The notes under the pieces are model-generated. The model was not told the origin of the DNA. It saw nothing but the letters and a program-made list of their open reading frames with translations, and made no database searches. A stretch of 64,000 nt of DNA from Dichetophora obliterata (Eukaryota; Arthropoda; Insecta; Diptera; Sciomyzidae): contig OY986436.1 of assembly GCA_963920525.1 (NCBI GenBank), positions 91,847,868 to 91,911,867 of the forward strand. Reading direction: 5' to 3'. Position numbers and translations under genes: made by a program. Shown here in pieces: positions 1 through 12,214 of this stretch. Every line of letters begins with the position of its first letter. Positions within the stretch are counted from its first letter, which is position 1.

Positions 1-193
1 TAATAGTCAATTGAATAATTTTGATTACTTAAAAATTTTCAAAAGTTCTTTATACTTTTCTAGAATTTACTCACATACTGGATATTTTATTATTTTACTT
101 TTTATGTTGAATTAGAAGTAGTTTTATAATTTGAAAAAAATGTCAAGATTTTGTATTTCTAAATTTATCTTTTTATTGAAATTCAATTTTAAT

Positions 194-291
194 TAGTGCT
201 CGAGTGATTGACCAATATCGGTATCGGCAGGAAATTCTAGCAACGACATCGGTTTTCAAAATGCAGTCAAAATCGGCTCGGTCGAGCACTA
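194..291. mobile_element. Tiny hAT-like MITE (low confidence)
   Basis: The ends TAGTGCTCGA and TCGAGCACTA form inverted termini. The flanking octamers ATTTTAAT (186-193) and ATTGTAAC (292-299) agree at 6 of 8 bases, consistent with a decayed 8 bp target duplication of hAT type. The interior is only about 80 bp and repeats CGGTATCGG-like words. It could also be a chance hairpin. Confidence 0.4.
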
Positions 292-299
292 ATTGTAAC

Positions 300-714
300 C
301 ACTAATTGTAACCTCGTTTTTTTTACAGATTAAAAAGCACTTCAGCTAAGTAGCTACTTTGCAAAACAATTAAAATATTTTTAAATTTGGCATTTCAATA
401 ATTTGAAAAAGTAAAAAATACAAAAACTCAGAATATCCTTATGAAATAGCATTTAATACAATTTTTGTCACTTTAATTCCTTTATATCTAAACATTGGTT
501 TCCATTTATTATAAAATCTACATTATTTTACATAAAAAATTTAGATTAGTTTAATTTTTTCCTTGAATAAAACTTAATATACTTAATATATACAATATAA
601 AATATTGTTGCTTTTTTTTGTTAATTTTTCTTATAAAAAAATCTGGGTTACGACCTCTAAAAAATATTAAAACGGAAAGAAAAGTTTCCGCAAACCGACG
701 TACGTGTTTAATTA
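300..714. other. Anonymous AT-rich spacer
   Basis: No coding motif, RNA or clear repeat end is visible. Open frames here are short and have low-complexity translations. Confidence 0.6.
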
Positions 715-1379
715 CGAGGGCAATTTGAGAAGTTAATGAATTTTTTAATTTCCCGCGTAGTAACTTGAAATGCATCACTGAACCTGTCCACTGCCATCTG
801 TTAGTAGAATTCATACGCTTAGTTTGTGTTTGGCATTCATTGACAGCAGAAGATCTTGTAAATTTTGGCGAAAATGAAAAAAAAAAAATTCGTGTGCTCA
901 TCAAGTATTATTTTTTGTGTAAAAAAACCATCAGCCAAACCAAGGAAAAGATTGATAGATACTATGGGTACCATCGATTGGAATGATTTACAAGTGGTTT
1001 ACTGAATTCCGATGTGGTCGTACAAGCACAAGTGACGCCGAACGTTCTGGACTCCCAAATGAGGTCACCACACCAGAAATGGTCACTAAAATTCTCGATA
1101 TTGTTTTGGCCCATCCGAGGGTTAAAGTGCACGAGAGCGTTGAGGACGTACACTCAGAAAAATATTTCTAAAAAATCTAGAAAAATAGCACCCAATCGTT
1201 AGAAAATCGGGCTTCATTTAGCGCCATGGCCGATTTTCTAAAAATGACGTATATATTTTTCGTTAAATTGACACCAGGAGTGGGAAATATTTTAGGAAAA
1301 TTATTTAATCATTTACGAACTATTTCGCTAAATTGAAGATACTTATCGCAATTGTGTTGAAATCTTATTACATTTTAAT

Positions 1380-1570
1380 AAGTTTTTCTACCGTTTATTT
1401 ATCATCAGCTATAACTAAGAGAAACATTTTCTCTTCAAATAAGAAATTTTCTGCCGTTTATTAATCAGTGGCTATAACTACGAGAAAAATTTGCTTTGAA
1501 AATAAGAAATTTTCTACCTTTTATTAATCATCGGCTATAAGTAAGAGAAAAATTTTCTCTGAAATTAAGA
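1380..1570. repeat. About 60 bp tandem repeat, three copies
   Basis: Three diverged units share the order TTTTCTACC/GCC, TTTATTAATCA, GGCTATAACTA and GAGAAAAATTT. They lie inside the 1151-2200 element and may be its internal minisatellite. Confidence 0.75.
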
Positions 1571-1708
1571 AATTTTTCAACAAATTCCTGGAAAAATTTT
1601 TTAGTTTTTGCAAAAAAAAAACCCTTTTTAATGATTTTAAGCAGCTTACTGTGAGAATTATGAAACAAACAATTTTATTATTAACATTAAATTAATTTGA
1701 AAAATTAC

Positions 1709-1776
1709 CACTGTCCGGAGACTTGAACCTCGGCCGCGTGAGTGTAAGTGCATGGGCTTATCCATTCGACCATCGC
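1709..1776 (-). other. tRNA-like sequence inside a DNA transposon
   Basis: On the minus strand the A-box-like TGGTCGAATGG (1762-1772) and B-box-like GGTTCAAGTC (1720-1729) match pol III internal promoter consensus, 32 nt apart. The acceptor stem does not pair well, so this is not called a functional tRNA. It may be a captured tRNA or a SINE head carried in the element. Confidence 0.55.
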
Positions 1777-2600
1777 TGTTGTTCAACAATCGTCGCTTAA
1801 TTTGCTTCATTAAGACTCGTTCGCTTCGTAAGTAATTTTAAAGCATTTTTTCTAGAAATATAAGAAATGCATCTTTAAAATAAATCACTTGTGGTATACA
1901 AAAAAAGAAAAACTTACATGTATTTCTATAAAATATTCAAGTTTTGTAACTTATGTTTCTCCAAATTTAAGAAATCATGCTGTAGAATGTTGCGAGCAGA
2001 CTTGATATCAATACAATGTCATTTCTTATATTTAAGTAAAAACTTGTCTTCAAATCTAAGAAGCTGTTTTTATAACATTGCAACGTAATCAAGACGTGAG
2101 GTCGTTAATTCATGTAAAAATTCTCTACATTAAGGAGAAACCTCTTCTCCACAAAAAAGCCACAGTTTCTTAATTTTAGGGAAGCAGATTTTTTTGAGTG
2201 TAGGCTTCTAAAACGAACGGGTGTGGAACATTTTGCGATATTATTTGGATTTGAAAAAATTATCCGCAAGATTTTGCACTGGATTTTTCAAAAAGCCGAG
2301 TTTGCCAACTCTCGACCATAAACGCGATCGTGTGAATGATTCAAAGGCTTATTTGGCGATGTTGAACAAAGATAGGATGGATTTTTTTCTGTCAATTAAT
2401 AACACTACGAAACATGGATCCATCTCTACACATAAGCAGAGCCGCCGAGAGGACAGCGTCTTTCCCCCCGGGCAGGAGTCTTAAGAGGGCCCGGAGTGGC
2501 GGGTAAGTAAAGAACCAAAAAGTTGTTCTGTTAATGACGAAGAGAAGTGCTTTTTGTTTTCACAAAAAGTATTATTTTTCAAATTTTTTATCTTGCTTAA

Positions 2601-3117
2601 CCCTATATCGCGCCGTGTTGCAGATCTGCAACATTTAGAAATTGCTCTAGAAAAATAACTCAAAGAGCACTATTTAAGTCGGAATTCTTATAAGTGACTC
2701 ATCAACATTCCAAATAACTCTAACTTTCAAATTAGAGAGTAAATCAATCAACAGTTCTTTTTTATTTTTAGTTGCAACAACGTGGTTTTGCATTTGGTAG
2801 CAGGTTGTGTTTTGCTTTATTTTTAATATATTTTTAAATGACTAAAAGTGTAATAAAAAGTAATATTAATTGAAAAAAAAAGGTTAGAAACTTTTTGGTA
2901 AGTTATTAAATTACATTAATCATGAATTATTATTTTAAAAAGCACGCTGTATTCCCTGAAATATGTAAATCTTTATATCTGCACAAAAATTTTTTTTGCA
3001 AATGTTCTTATAAATTAAGTATTAATTTCAAACAAAAGTTGTTTTTATTTATTTTTACAACTGTTTAAGAGATTTTTAGGTAAACAATTTAAATTGGCGC
3101 TTTTGCGCGATATAGGG
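2601..3117. mobile_element. piggyBac-like MITE
   Basis: TTAA is duplicated at 2597-2600 and 3118-3121. The terminal inverted repeat is CCCTATATCGCGC, perfect over 13 bp. TTAA duplication with a CCC start is characteristic of piggyBac elements. The 517 bp interior is non-coding. An 18 bp perfect palindrome, TGTTGCAGATCTGCAACA (2616-2633), lies just inside the left end. Confidence 0.85.
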
Positions 3118-3121
3118 TTAA

Positions 3122-5211
3122 ATATCCGCGATATCAAAAATTATATTGAAACTTTTTCGTGGCTTGGAAACTTTTGAATTTAATAATTTAATACCTTTGT
3201 TCTTAGTTGAATACTTTTAAATACTTTTTTGACTTGCCTGGATACTTTTTACATAAATGTCGCGGAAACATTGTATATGAGTGCTTTTACTCGTCAGTAG
3301 AAATATCCAGTAGAAAATTTGTCTTAAATTATACTGAACTAATGTTGTATTGAACAAACATTGTACTGTTATGCTATACTATGTTATGAATGAGAGGTTC
3401 TTATAATAAGCTGATTTGTCAAAATTTTGAGAATGAGGTGGATAATGAATGACCAAAAATCCTATGTTATGGTAGCTTATGTTTACCTGTTTTCTTCTTG
3501 TTGATTTTTGTCTTATCTTGAACCCCTCCCTTCCTTTGCTCGAATTTTAATATTGCATGCTTCAGAAATATGTTTTTATTTCTTATTTGATCAGGACATT
3601 AAAAGTTCTGAGAACTCTCATAAAGTTTATTATAAACAACTAGTATAAAAGCCTGTCTGTCCTACGTCAGGTCCTTCGCGCAGTTAATTTTTGGAGCCTT
3701 TAGCCGAAAGCACTTTTTTCTCTTTTTAAAGCTTGATTTTTTTTATACTTGATTTTTGCAAAATACAAATGTACCACTTTAAATAACACTACGTGTTATG
3801 CAGTGTTGAAAAATTAGTTCAAGTGCAAAAGTGCAAAAAGTCGAGTTTAGTAACAATCATATTCATAAACAACTTTACAAACTGGCCTTGCAACCTTCAT
3901 ATACGTAGCAACTCAAGTATCGTTTTGCGGCTGATACAATTATATTTTTGGTACAATCGACTCAAAAGAATTTCATTAAATTCGTAATAACTTTTTTATA
4001 AAAGGATGAAAAAAAGAGTTAGTTAGATCAAAAACGTAATATTGTAAAAACCCAATATTGTCACTGATAAGTATCAAATATATTTTCTGTGCATACTTTC
4101 ATGCTGAACATTTTTGAGAACAGTGAGTCTTGTACAATTACTTTACTATCAAAAAATAATTACAATTTGAGAAATACTGTGTGCGGAGCCTTTTATGTAT
4201 AAAGATGTATATACTTTCAGGCTAACAGTTTGAGAGGTATTGGAAACGGAGCAGCGTGCTTGCCTTTTATATATTAAGATTATAAAATATCAATTTTCAT
4301 AAATAATTCATATCAAATTGTTAAAATTTTAAAAATATGAATTCGTGGTTCCTATACATAAAAAATCCTTTAAAATGTTTAATTGCAATATGTTGTGAAA
4401 AGCATGAAAATGTGTGTGTTAAGGGTTCAGTCTGCTTAGTTGGTTCGAAAAAATCGCATTTTTTTCATTTTTCGATAGCTAGAACTGTGTAAAATATCAT
4501 ACTTAAAGCGCATATTCAGATTAGTAATTGTTCAAAAGTTCTGAGCGGAACGCGTCACAGCGAGCAATACTTAAATCTTTAAACGAGTTTTCTCGAAAAC
4601 TACTTTTTTCGAGCTGGCAATTCTCATACCTCAGTCAATTTTTAACGATTCTTTATGTTTTTTTTTAAATAAGGGTAATTAAATTATCCATGGAATGAAT
4701 TATAATCTTACCAATACATTGCACATTAAATTTGTTATCAACAAAGAAGTAACGAACATTTTCTGTACAAATGGCAAAAAAATTTTTTAATCAATTTTAT
4801 AATCACACTTATACTTAACCGGATTTAAATATTAAATGTACCTAAAAAAATTTTCAGTGCTTATCTTTTATACTTTATAGAAAAGCCTTTGTGAAAATTG
4901 CCTATTTTTCGGTCTGTCTATGTGAACGTATGAATGCATTTTTCGCTAATGGATATGACATAAAATGTAAACATATAATTTATTTATATACTCGTATCTA
5001 TAAGTTTGAAACTTTCGCCTGTATCTTACGAATTAATTAAGGATTTCGCAGATTTAAAAAAATAGAAAATATTTATAAAATACAAAAAACGTCATAATTA
5101 TATAAATTGGTACTTTACATCCATTTACCACGGATCCTTCTCAACTTACTTAAAAAAATTGATTTCAAAATTTCTCCCTTGCTTCTTGTTGATCTTATCC
5201 ACCTTTCTTCT
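3122..5211. other. Non-coding region with a possible element fragment
   Basis: No gene is seen. At 3170-3260 repeated ATACTTTT words resemble the subterminal zone of the hAT-type element at 20228-21640, so a decayed relative may lie here. Confidence 0.5.
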
Positions 5212-5607
5212 TTTTTTTAAAAAAAATCAAAGAACTAACGCATGCGTCTTACACAAAAAAGGTTTGGTTTTTGACCTGAAAGGAAAGGGATAGATTATTT
5301 AAAGGAATTGATTGGAACCATACGTGAATTATTGATTAGGCGAAACAACCGTGAAAGACAATTTGAATTGCTTTTAACAGAGGCTAGTGTTATGCCTTAA
5401 CCTCGGCAAGCATTTCCAGCCCTTAGTTGTGTTCCTGTCTTTTAATTCCCCATTTTCCACAATTTATTTGTGGATTTTTAGTTTCCATAATTCTTAAATG
5501 TAGTAAGAAAAAAGAAAGGGAAAAGAGCCACGTCCGAGCCCGGATTCGATCCTGGGACCTCTGGGTTGATTGTCTAGCGAACTCTTCACTAGACTACAAA
5601 GGCCGAC
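5212..5607 (-). mobile_element. tRNA-derived SINE, copy A
   Basis: This is a ~395 bp element on the minus strand. A tRNA-like head (5607 downward) starts GTCGGCCTTTGTAGTCTAG and contains a good A box and a slightly altered B box (GGATCGAATCC). A tRNA-unrelated body follows, with landmarks TGCCGAGG and TTTGACCTG on one strand or the other, and an A-rich tail ends near 5212. The body is closely similar to copies at 15891-16297 and 17333-17721. Confidence 0.85.
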
Positions 5608-6878
5608 GTTATCAAAAATAAACTGTTTTTGTTCGGCTAATAAAAAGCCAGTTTTAAGGCCAGCAATACATAAAATAAAGGTTAAAAAAAGGACATTTCT
5701 CAAGAGTAAATTATTAAAGGGATTTATTTGAAAGTTTTAGGGTACATTGAGGCATGTTTTAAGAATAAAAAAAAAATGTTTGACTCAAAAAAGTGTGTAT
5801 ATACATAATTAAAGTGAAGAGTGTAAAGACAGATCTTAGAATTGGCATGCATCCTAGCGTCGACGTTATTCATGTAAACAAATTGAATTTTTTTTATATC
5901 TGCGTTACATTCTCCTGAATATGCCAAAGAAATAAAATTTTTCTAAAACCTAAAATCGTAAAATCACTAAAAACAATGAAAATCGTAAATTTTTTGAAAA
6001 TTTTCAAAAATCAAGCTTTTGCAAATTTTGCAAATATTGTAAAGTGCATTTGTGCAAAATTTCGAATTGATTGGTGAAAATTTCTTTAAGTTATGATGCA
6101 CGCCATTTATAAAAATGCTGTTTTGAGAAAAACACGTTCAATATTTTGTGGCTTGATGGAGGCCGGCTGCACCTTTCAATCTTTAAAAGCGTTCAGCTTT
6201 CAAACGGCTTCGAATCTAACTTTAGAATTTTAATAGCATATTTTTAAAATGCTTCTAAAGTAGTTTATTGATGTTTCAAAATTTCAATCTTCAAAAAAAT
6301 TTTCATGTATTACTGGCCTTAAGTTTCATTTAGGCCGTAATTTCTGCTGGGTATGTAATAATGCAAGTGAATATGAGAACATGCAAGAGAAAACAGATCT
6401 CTTTGAATAAAATTAAATCGGAAATACACGAGAAAAAGACATCCAGTTAATCGTAGTTTGAAAATATTTGAAAAATCGAGTTATTTCATTAAAAAATCGG
6501 GAAAAGTTCTACTAACTATTCGTGCTGTGCTGACAAGAAAATTGTCGAAAAATAAAAAAAATTCGTTTCAAAACCACCTTTCGTTTATTCAGACGTAAGT
6601 TTTTTCTATATTTATACTTTTTACAAAAATATCGACATTAATTTAATTGTGAAAAAACACAAGTTAGGTCTTGTCTTAACTTCTTTGAAGATGTCCAATA
6701 ATATTTTGAATGTTATAAAATGTTTAAAAAATCCTTGAATAATTCTGATCGTAAAAATTTTGTTGGAATTCCTTTGAAATTAATGCATATATGTAATCAG
6801 TAAGATTTATTAATGATTATAATGTGGTTACCAGTGTACTGGAATGTTCAATGGTACCACATATATATTTTTATAAAA

Positions 6879-6923
6879 CCAGTTGTGGAGGAACCAGTTG
6901 TGGAGGAACCAGTTGTGGAGGTA
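6879..6923 (+). repeat. 15 bp tandem repeat encoding PVVEE units
   Basis: Three copies of a 15 bp unit read P-V-V-E-E, P-V-V-E-E, P-V-V-E-V in an open frame, followed by E-D-Q-W. This resembles PEVK-type elastic protein sequence. It could be a piece of exon or a chance in-frame minisatellite; no start, clear splice pair or neighbour exon confirms it. Confidence 0.35.
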
Positions 6924-7318
6924 GAAGATCAATGGTTCGTTTTATTTGTTTTTTTTTTATCTTTATTTTGTATTTCAATTTATAACATTTTATTTTATAA
7001 AATTTTTTTTACAATATTAGAAATTAACACTCAATGTTGAGAAATATTTTTAGAATAATTTTACAATATATTTTTTTTGATTAATTAAAATTGGCATAAT
7101 TGAAAAACAATTTTTAATTAATATATAAAGTAAATTAAAGTATATTTTTTATAATGTGTTTTTGAATGTATGTAATCATGTATTTGTGCGTGTGCTTTTG
7201 TATGTATGTAATATGAACCCTTCAATAACTTTTCTTCATATGATGTTAGAGTTAGTTTGAAACTATTTATAAAAATAAATACTCATATCGTTTTTATTTA
7301 TGTTTAAATTCTCTTCAG

Positions 7319-7359
7319 AGCAAAAACCAAATGTACCCAAAAAAGAAATTACAATATAT
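7319..7359 (+). other. Exon-like 41 nt island
   Basis: A pyrimidine-rich tract ending TTCTCTTCAG precedes it and a consensus donor GTAAGT (7360-7365) follows. One frame reads QKPNVPKKEITIY. It does not join the 6879-6923 island in frame with the obvious donor there. Speculative. Confidence 0.25.
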
Positions 7360-8104
7360 GTAAGTACAACTAAAATTTTCCTTAAAGGGTGTTTATCTGC
7401 CGAATTGACACTTTCACTTTCTAATTTTAAAAGCCAATTTCGCTAAAAGTAAATATTTTATGTTTGGCAAAAATCAATAGTTTTTAAAGCTCTCAAAATT
7501 CAGAAGTTTACAATGAATAAAAATAATTTTAAAAATGAATAAAACAATTTGCATAATAATGCAAATCATTAGCAGATTTTAATTATTCGGAATGTCACAC
7601 AAAAAGTTGTAAGGTAGAGACATTTAATACAATCAACATAGACAATAGGCATGACTTATAACATAATAAATAATAAATTTCGCATCGATCTCGCAACAGC
7701 TTGCTCTTTTTTATACCTTTCTAGTTGCACATTTTGTGTGTTCAATAAAGCCCTGCGTCGGTGCATCTATTTGAACGTACACACACTGTGATTTATTGCA
7801 TTGCTCACAGTTGACTGTCTTCTAATAACACTTGAGAGTTTGATTTGCTCAACAGCAAACGAAAGCCTACAACGACAAGCAATACACACTTTCTCTCTCG
7901 GCAATCCAAGCATGGCGTGTTTTTGTTCGTCAACACCACAAGCAATGAAATTTAATCGTTAAGGGTAGGATGAGCAATAAAATAAATAAAAAAAAAAAAT
8001 AAAAAGCAATATATGGCAATAGATCATTTGGATCATTTTGATCAATTGGATAATTTCAATCAGCGGTCGTCAGCGCCTATCAAGACATTTTTTTACACCA
8101 ACTT

Positions 8105-9090
8105 CAAGATTTTCAAGATTGACTAGGTAAAAATGGGTCGCTGAATTCGAATTCGTTGTCAGAATTTCAAAATTATAACATTTTGAAATAATAGGGTTGC
8201 CACCTAATAAAATGTATTTTTAAGAGTTTTAAACATCATTTATCAGTGTTAGGGAGTCGCTGATATCAAATCTGAAGTCAGAATTTTAAAATTCAAGATG
8301 GTGGATAAGACTGCCACCTTAATTTTTTGCATTTTTATGAATTCGGGGCTGGCAAAAAAATGATACACCAAAAAGGGGTCGCTGAATCCGATTCCGTGGT
8401 CAGAATTTCAAAATTATAAAATTTTGAAATAATAGGGTTGCTTTAACTTTTTAAAATAGAAATGAATTCGTAAAAATAAAAAAATTATGGTGGCAACCCT
8501 ATCCACCATCTTGAATTTTAAAATTCTAACTTCAGATTCGATATCAGCGACCCCCTAACACTGATAAATGATGTTTAAAACTCTTAAAAATACATATTAT
8601 TAGGTGGCAACCCTATTATTTCCAAATATTATAATTTTGAAATTCTGACCACGGATTCGGATTTAGCGATCCCTTTTTGGTACATCATTTTTTTTGCCAG
8701 CCCCGAATTCATAAAAATGCAAAAAATTAAGGTGGCAACCCTATCCACCATCTTGAATTTTAAAATTCTGACTTCAGATTCTAAATCAGCGACCCCCCTA
8801 ACACTGATAAATGATGTTTAAAACTTTGAAAAACACATAATATTAGGTGGCAACCCTATTATAAAAAAATTACATTATTTTTAAATTCGGACAACGGATT
8901 CGGATTCGGCGACCCATTTTTACCTGATGTTCGCACCAGCATCGCATATGTAAAAATAAAAAAAATAGGTGGCAGCCCTATTACCCATTTTTATTTTTAA
9001 AATTCTGACTTCAGATTCGAATTCAGCAACCTCCTTGCACTGTTAAATAATGATGCGTGACCCATTTTTACCTAGTGTTCGCGCCAGCAC
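8105..9090. repeat. Foldback repeat cluster
   Basis: The left arm (about 8130-8445) is repeated in inverse orientation at about 8590-8880, with an extra partial inverse copy at 8490-8580 and a diverged continuation to 9090. Landmark words are GGTGGCAACCCTAT, ATCCACCATCTTGAATTTTA and CAGCGACCCCCTAACACTG. Arms agree closely over more than 200 bp. No coding capacity. A diverged relative is at 24313-24720. Confidence 0.85.
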
Positions 9091-9639
9091 CGTATTCGTT
9101 GTCTGATATAAATCATCTTTTGCCAGTCAACAAGCTTTCGTTGCATTGACTGTGCTCCGCATAAGACGAAGACGGTGGTATCGGCCGAAAAAGATATGGC
9201 GACAGTATTTTGAGATAAACGCGGTAAAATTTACATCGATTACCTTCCATCGAAAAGAACTATCAATGGCGAATACTCTGCCCGTTATTACTATAGTAAG
9301 AACTGTATAGTATAGTAAGAAGTGTATAGTAAAAATAAGGCGAAATGAATAAATAGACAATCACTCAATTTCGGTTCTTTTGTTTAATTAAACACATCTT
9401 TTCTTTTTCTCATTAGATTTTCTTCAACAATATCTTATTTTTTTCGAAAAAGTACAGATCAATCAAAAAATATCAAAACTAACAAAATAGTTTTGATTTC
9501 TTAAATTTTTCTTTAAATTTTTCTGTAAAACACGAGAATTCCTCAAAAATTTAATTTATTTCCCCGAAACTAACAGTTGAATCAAAAAATTTTTTGTACA
9601 AAATTTTATTACCTTTAGTTTTATGTAAGGTAAGTAACC

Positions 9640-10570
9640 CAAATAAGGCCAACCTAACGGTTTTTACCAGACAGAAGAGAAACGGGTTTTTTTAACTTAC
9701 TTTTGCAATTGTGTATTTTTGTTTATTCAATTCTTTTTTCAAAAACATAAAAATAAAGCATGAAAAAGTAAGAAATATATCCAGCTCAGAAGGTTTTAAA
9801 AAGGTCTGATTTTTGCCATATTAGGACCACCATGTCTAAATAAGGCCCAATCTATAATGGTTTAGAAACATAACAAAACAGCCAGAAAATAATAAAATAA
9901 GAACACATATTGTTATAACAAGTGTTGGTTTCCATTGATACTAAACATAAATGATATTCATAGCTTTTTTTTGTAAAAACTTTTTCGAAAAAATACTTTT
10001 ATTGACAAAAGCTTATTTTGAAAATTAAAATTAAAAATAAAGTTACTCTGGCTTTTTTAAAGAGAATTTTAGTAATTTGCTGGCCTTTATAGTGGAGGGC
10101 TTTCTTTCTGGTAGTTTTTTCTGCCTGGTAGATTTAGGTGTGGACATGAGATCGGAAAAAGAAAGCCGGAAAGAAAAAATTTGTTGGGCCTTTTTAGGAG
10201 CTCTCAATATCATTTCATTAATCAAATTTTTCTCAGAATACACCACAGTTAGATTTGATCGATTAACCTTTTTGTTTTCGTTAAAATACCTCTCTTGATT
10301 TTTAATTTAAAGCTTGACATAGGCAATAGCTAATTCGAAGAATAACGGACTTTTATGGCGAGCACAATATTACATCAACCACGTTGTTGACGCTACCGCT
10401 GACTTGGTTTGACTGTCACTCGCTTCACAGATGCGCAATCGAAGTAATTTTTTGCATCGTGATGCAGATATGAACATGTTTAAACGTGCAAAAAATCATT
10501 TTGCAGGGAATGCAATAAATGTGCGTATTAGAAGTCGGGCCTTATTAAGGCTTGGGCCTTATTTGGCGAA
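9640..10570. mobile_element. Possible DNA transposon remnant
   Basis: CCAAATAAGGCC near 9639 and GGCCTTATTTGG near 10557 are inverted. A minus-strand open frame (10043-10246) ends in a Lys/Ser/Pro-rich tail, as in some pogo-type transposase C-termini, but no catalytic motif was found. Tentative. Confidence 0.3.
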
Positions 10571-12214
10571 GGGACTTTAATATCTGTTTAATTATTGTTG
10601 CTGGTTGTAAAGATATACGCTATTAAGTGAAACCAACTTTTTTTTTTCGTAAAAAAAACTGCAGCGAGCAATATCTCGAAAGCTGAGTGAAAGAAAAAAA
10701 AAAAGAATGACATTTTCGAAAGCACTGACCAAAAATCAATAAATAACGGCATTCATTGTACATTCTGTCGGTAGCCTGATATTTTTAAATTTAGGTCTCG
10801 GATCGCGATGCAAATATCACAATAAATATGTATTGAACGTGTAGTGTAGCAGGCACCAAACAATCCTGCAGCATTTAAATTTGAGAAAGTGTCAGCGATC
10901 TTGGCTAGGGCAAAGCTTCTAATTCAAAATCTAAAGAAAATATAAGGAAACTCTGAAACAGTAAGTCACTTTTTGATCAAGGAATAATTTTTTTTAAAAA
11001 TCTAATAGCTTATTCGGATTAAGCAAATGATTTTATCTTAGGACTTGCTATAGTCAAAAGATTTTTTATGACTTAAATGTAAATAGGAAACTCGATTTGA
11101 AACATCAATTTTATACTCCTTCAAATTCACTTTTTTTAACGGCGCCCACCTAGTTTGATAATTTTCTTTACTTTTATTTTCTTATATTACATGCTTATAT
11201 TACATCCAGTATTCAGAATCAAGCCTTGCCGGAAGGTTCTGGAATATGTTTAGAAAAGGTATGGAACGCAAAACTCTTCTAAAATACATGTACGTCTGTA
11301 CACATTTATTCATACGTTCTGAATTAAAAAAAAAATTAATTTTTTAAATCATTTATATAATAGGTATGTTTCCGTACTCGATTGCAGTAACTTGCAAGGT
11401 GCTAAGCTGCTGCATGTTGCAAAAAAATAAGTGGATTGGTGTCAATGCGGTGTGAGATCCGGTGAAGAATATTTCTCTTAGCATGCGGGGAACATTTCAG
11501 GAATAGAATGGATTATATGCATTTTTACCTCCTTAATCCAAATCTGTTAAACTTCAGGACGCCAGAAATCGGTTTAGGAGTTATAGAATTCCAAAGTTAA
11601 AAAATGGCCTAAAAATGTTGTTATTTCAGTTTTCAAACAAACCAAATAAAGTATTGTTTTATATTGGGAAATTTTAGTATTCTTATTTGAAAACTTAAAC
11701 TAAGAACATTTTCTTCTGCAAAAACTTATTATATATATACTACAAAAAAATAGAATGAAATTTGAAAATATTCCGGGTATGATACGAGAAAAATTTTTAC
11801 ACTTTTTTAAAATATATTTGATTTTCTTATGTGTACAAGCGTGTGTTAACCGGTGTAGTGTTGGTATCATGTTTACAAAATTAGTACCAAAAATCGCAGT
11901 AAGTATCTTTATATAGGTTACATTTTCTTTATGCGCATTCTGGACTCCTTTATGCCTTTGCTCATCCCTAGAACAAATCCTGCGGACGCCCAGGAATCAT
12001 TGGGTACCAAGTCAAGACTGTACAGTGGATCAGCACCGTATTTAGGAGGATTTAGGGGTTCTTACCCTCCGAAATATTGAACTTTTATACCCTGGATTTA
12101 AGATGACAAACTCAGCTTAAACATTTGCGGGTACTACATATCCCGCGGCACATTTCGCGGGCTTAAATTCCTTTCAGAAACAAAAATTTCGTCGTGCAGT
12201 CGAAAGCTTTTTAA
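10571..12214. other. Non-coding spacer with a dispersed repeat
   Basis: No gene is seen. About 11312-11450 matches 38280-38425 in direct orientation: both run from ACGTTCTGAATTAAAAA through ATAATAGGTATGTTT to GTCAATGCGGT. This is a dispersed repeat of unknown class. Confidence 0.55.

Larger units (their letters stand above)
1151..2200. mobile_element. TA-flanked non-autonomous element nested in the mariner
   Basis: The 5' end is CACTCAGAAAAATA and the inverted 3' end is CACTCAAAAAAATC. TA is duplicated at 1149-1150 and 2201-2202. The insertion interrupts the mariner reading frame precisely, so the boundaries are supported by the repaired frame as well as the termini. It is 1,050 bp long with no transposase. 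The interior carries a roughly 60 bp tandem repeat and a tRNA-like sequence. TA target use suggests mobilisation by a Tc1/mariner-type transposase, which is inference. Confidence 0.8.
715..2440 (+). mobile_element. Degenerate mariner-family transposon, split by a nested insertion
   Basis: A TA (713-714) is followed by CGAGGGCAATTTGAGAAG, the usual look of a mariner 5' terminus. The decayed transposase follows. An N-terminal helix-turn-helix half (about 875-1148) includes the mariner-like linker WFTEFRCGRTSTSDAERSG. A second half (2203-2440) includes WNILRYYLDLKKLSAR and a degraded ETWIH motif. Between them sits the 1151-2200 insertion; removing it and one TA copy rejoins the reading through V-E-D-V-G-F. 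There are at least two frameshifts and stops. The first catalytic Asp before E-T-W-I-H reads as Tyr. The rest of the catalytic domain and the 3' terminus are missing, so this copy is dead. Family assignment is firm; subfamily is not determined. Confidence 0.8.
5608..8104. other. Mostly anonymous AT-rich sequence
   Basis: No complete gene is visible. Two short exon-like islands are listed separately. The remainder is low-complexity AT-rich DNA. Confidence 0.5.
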
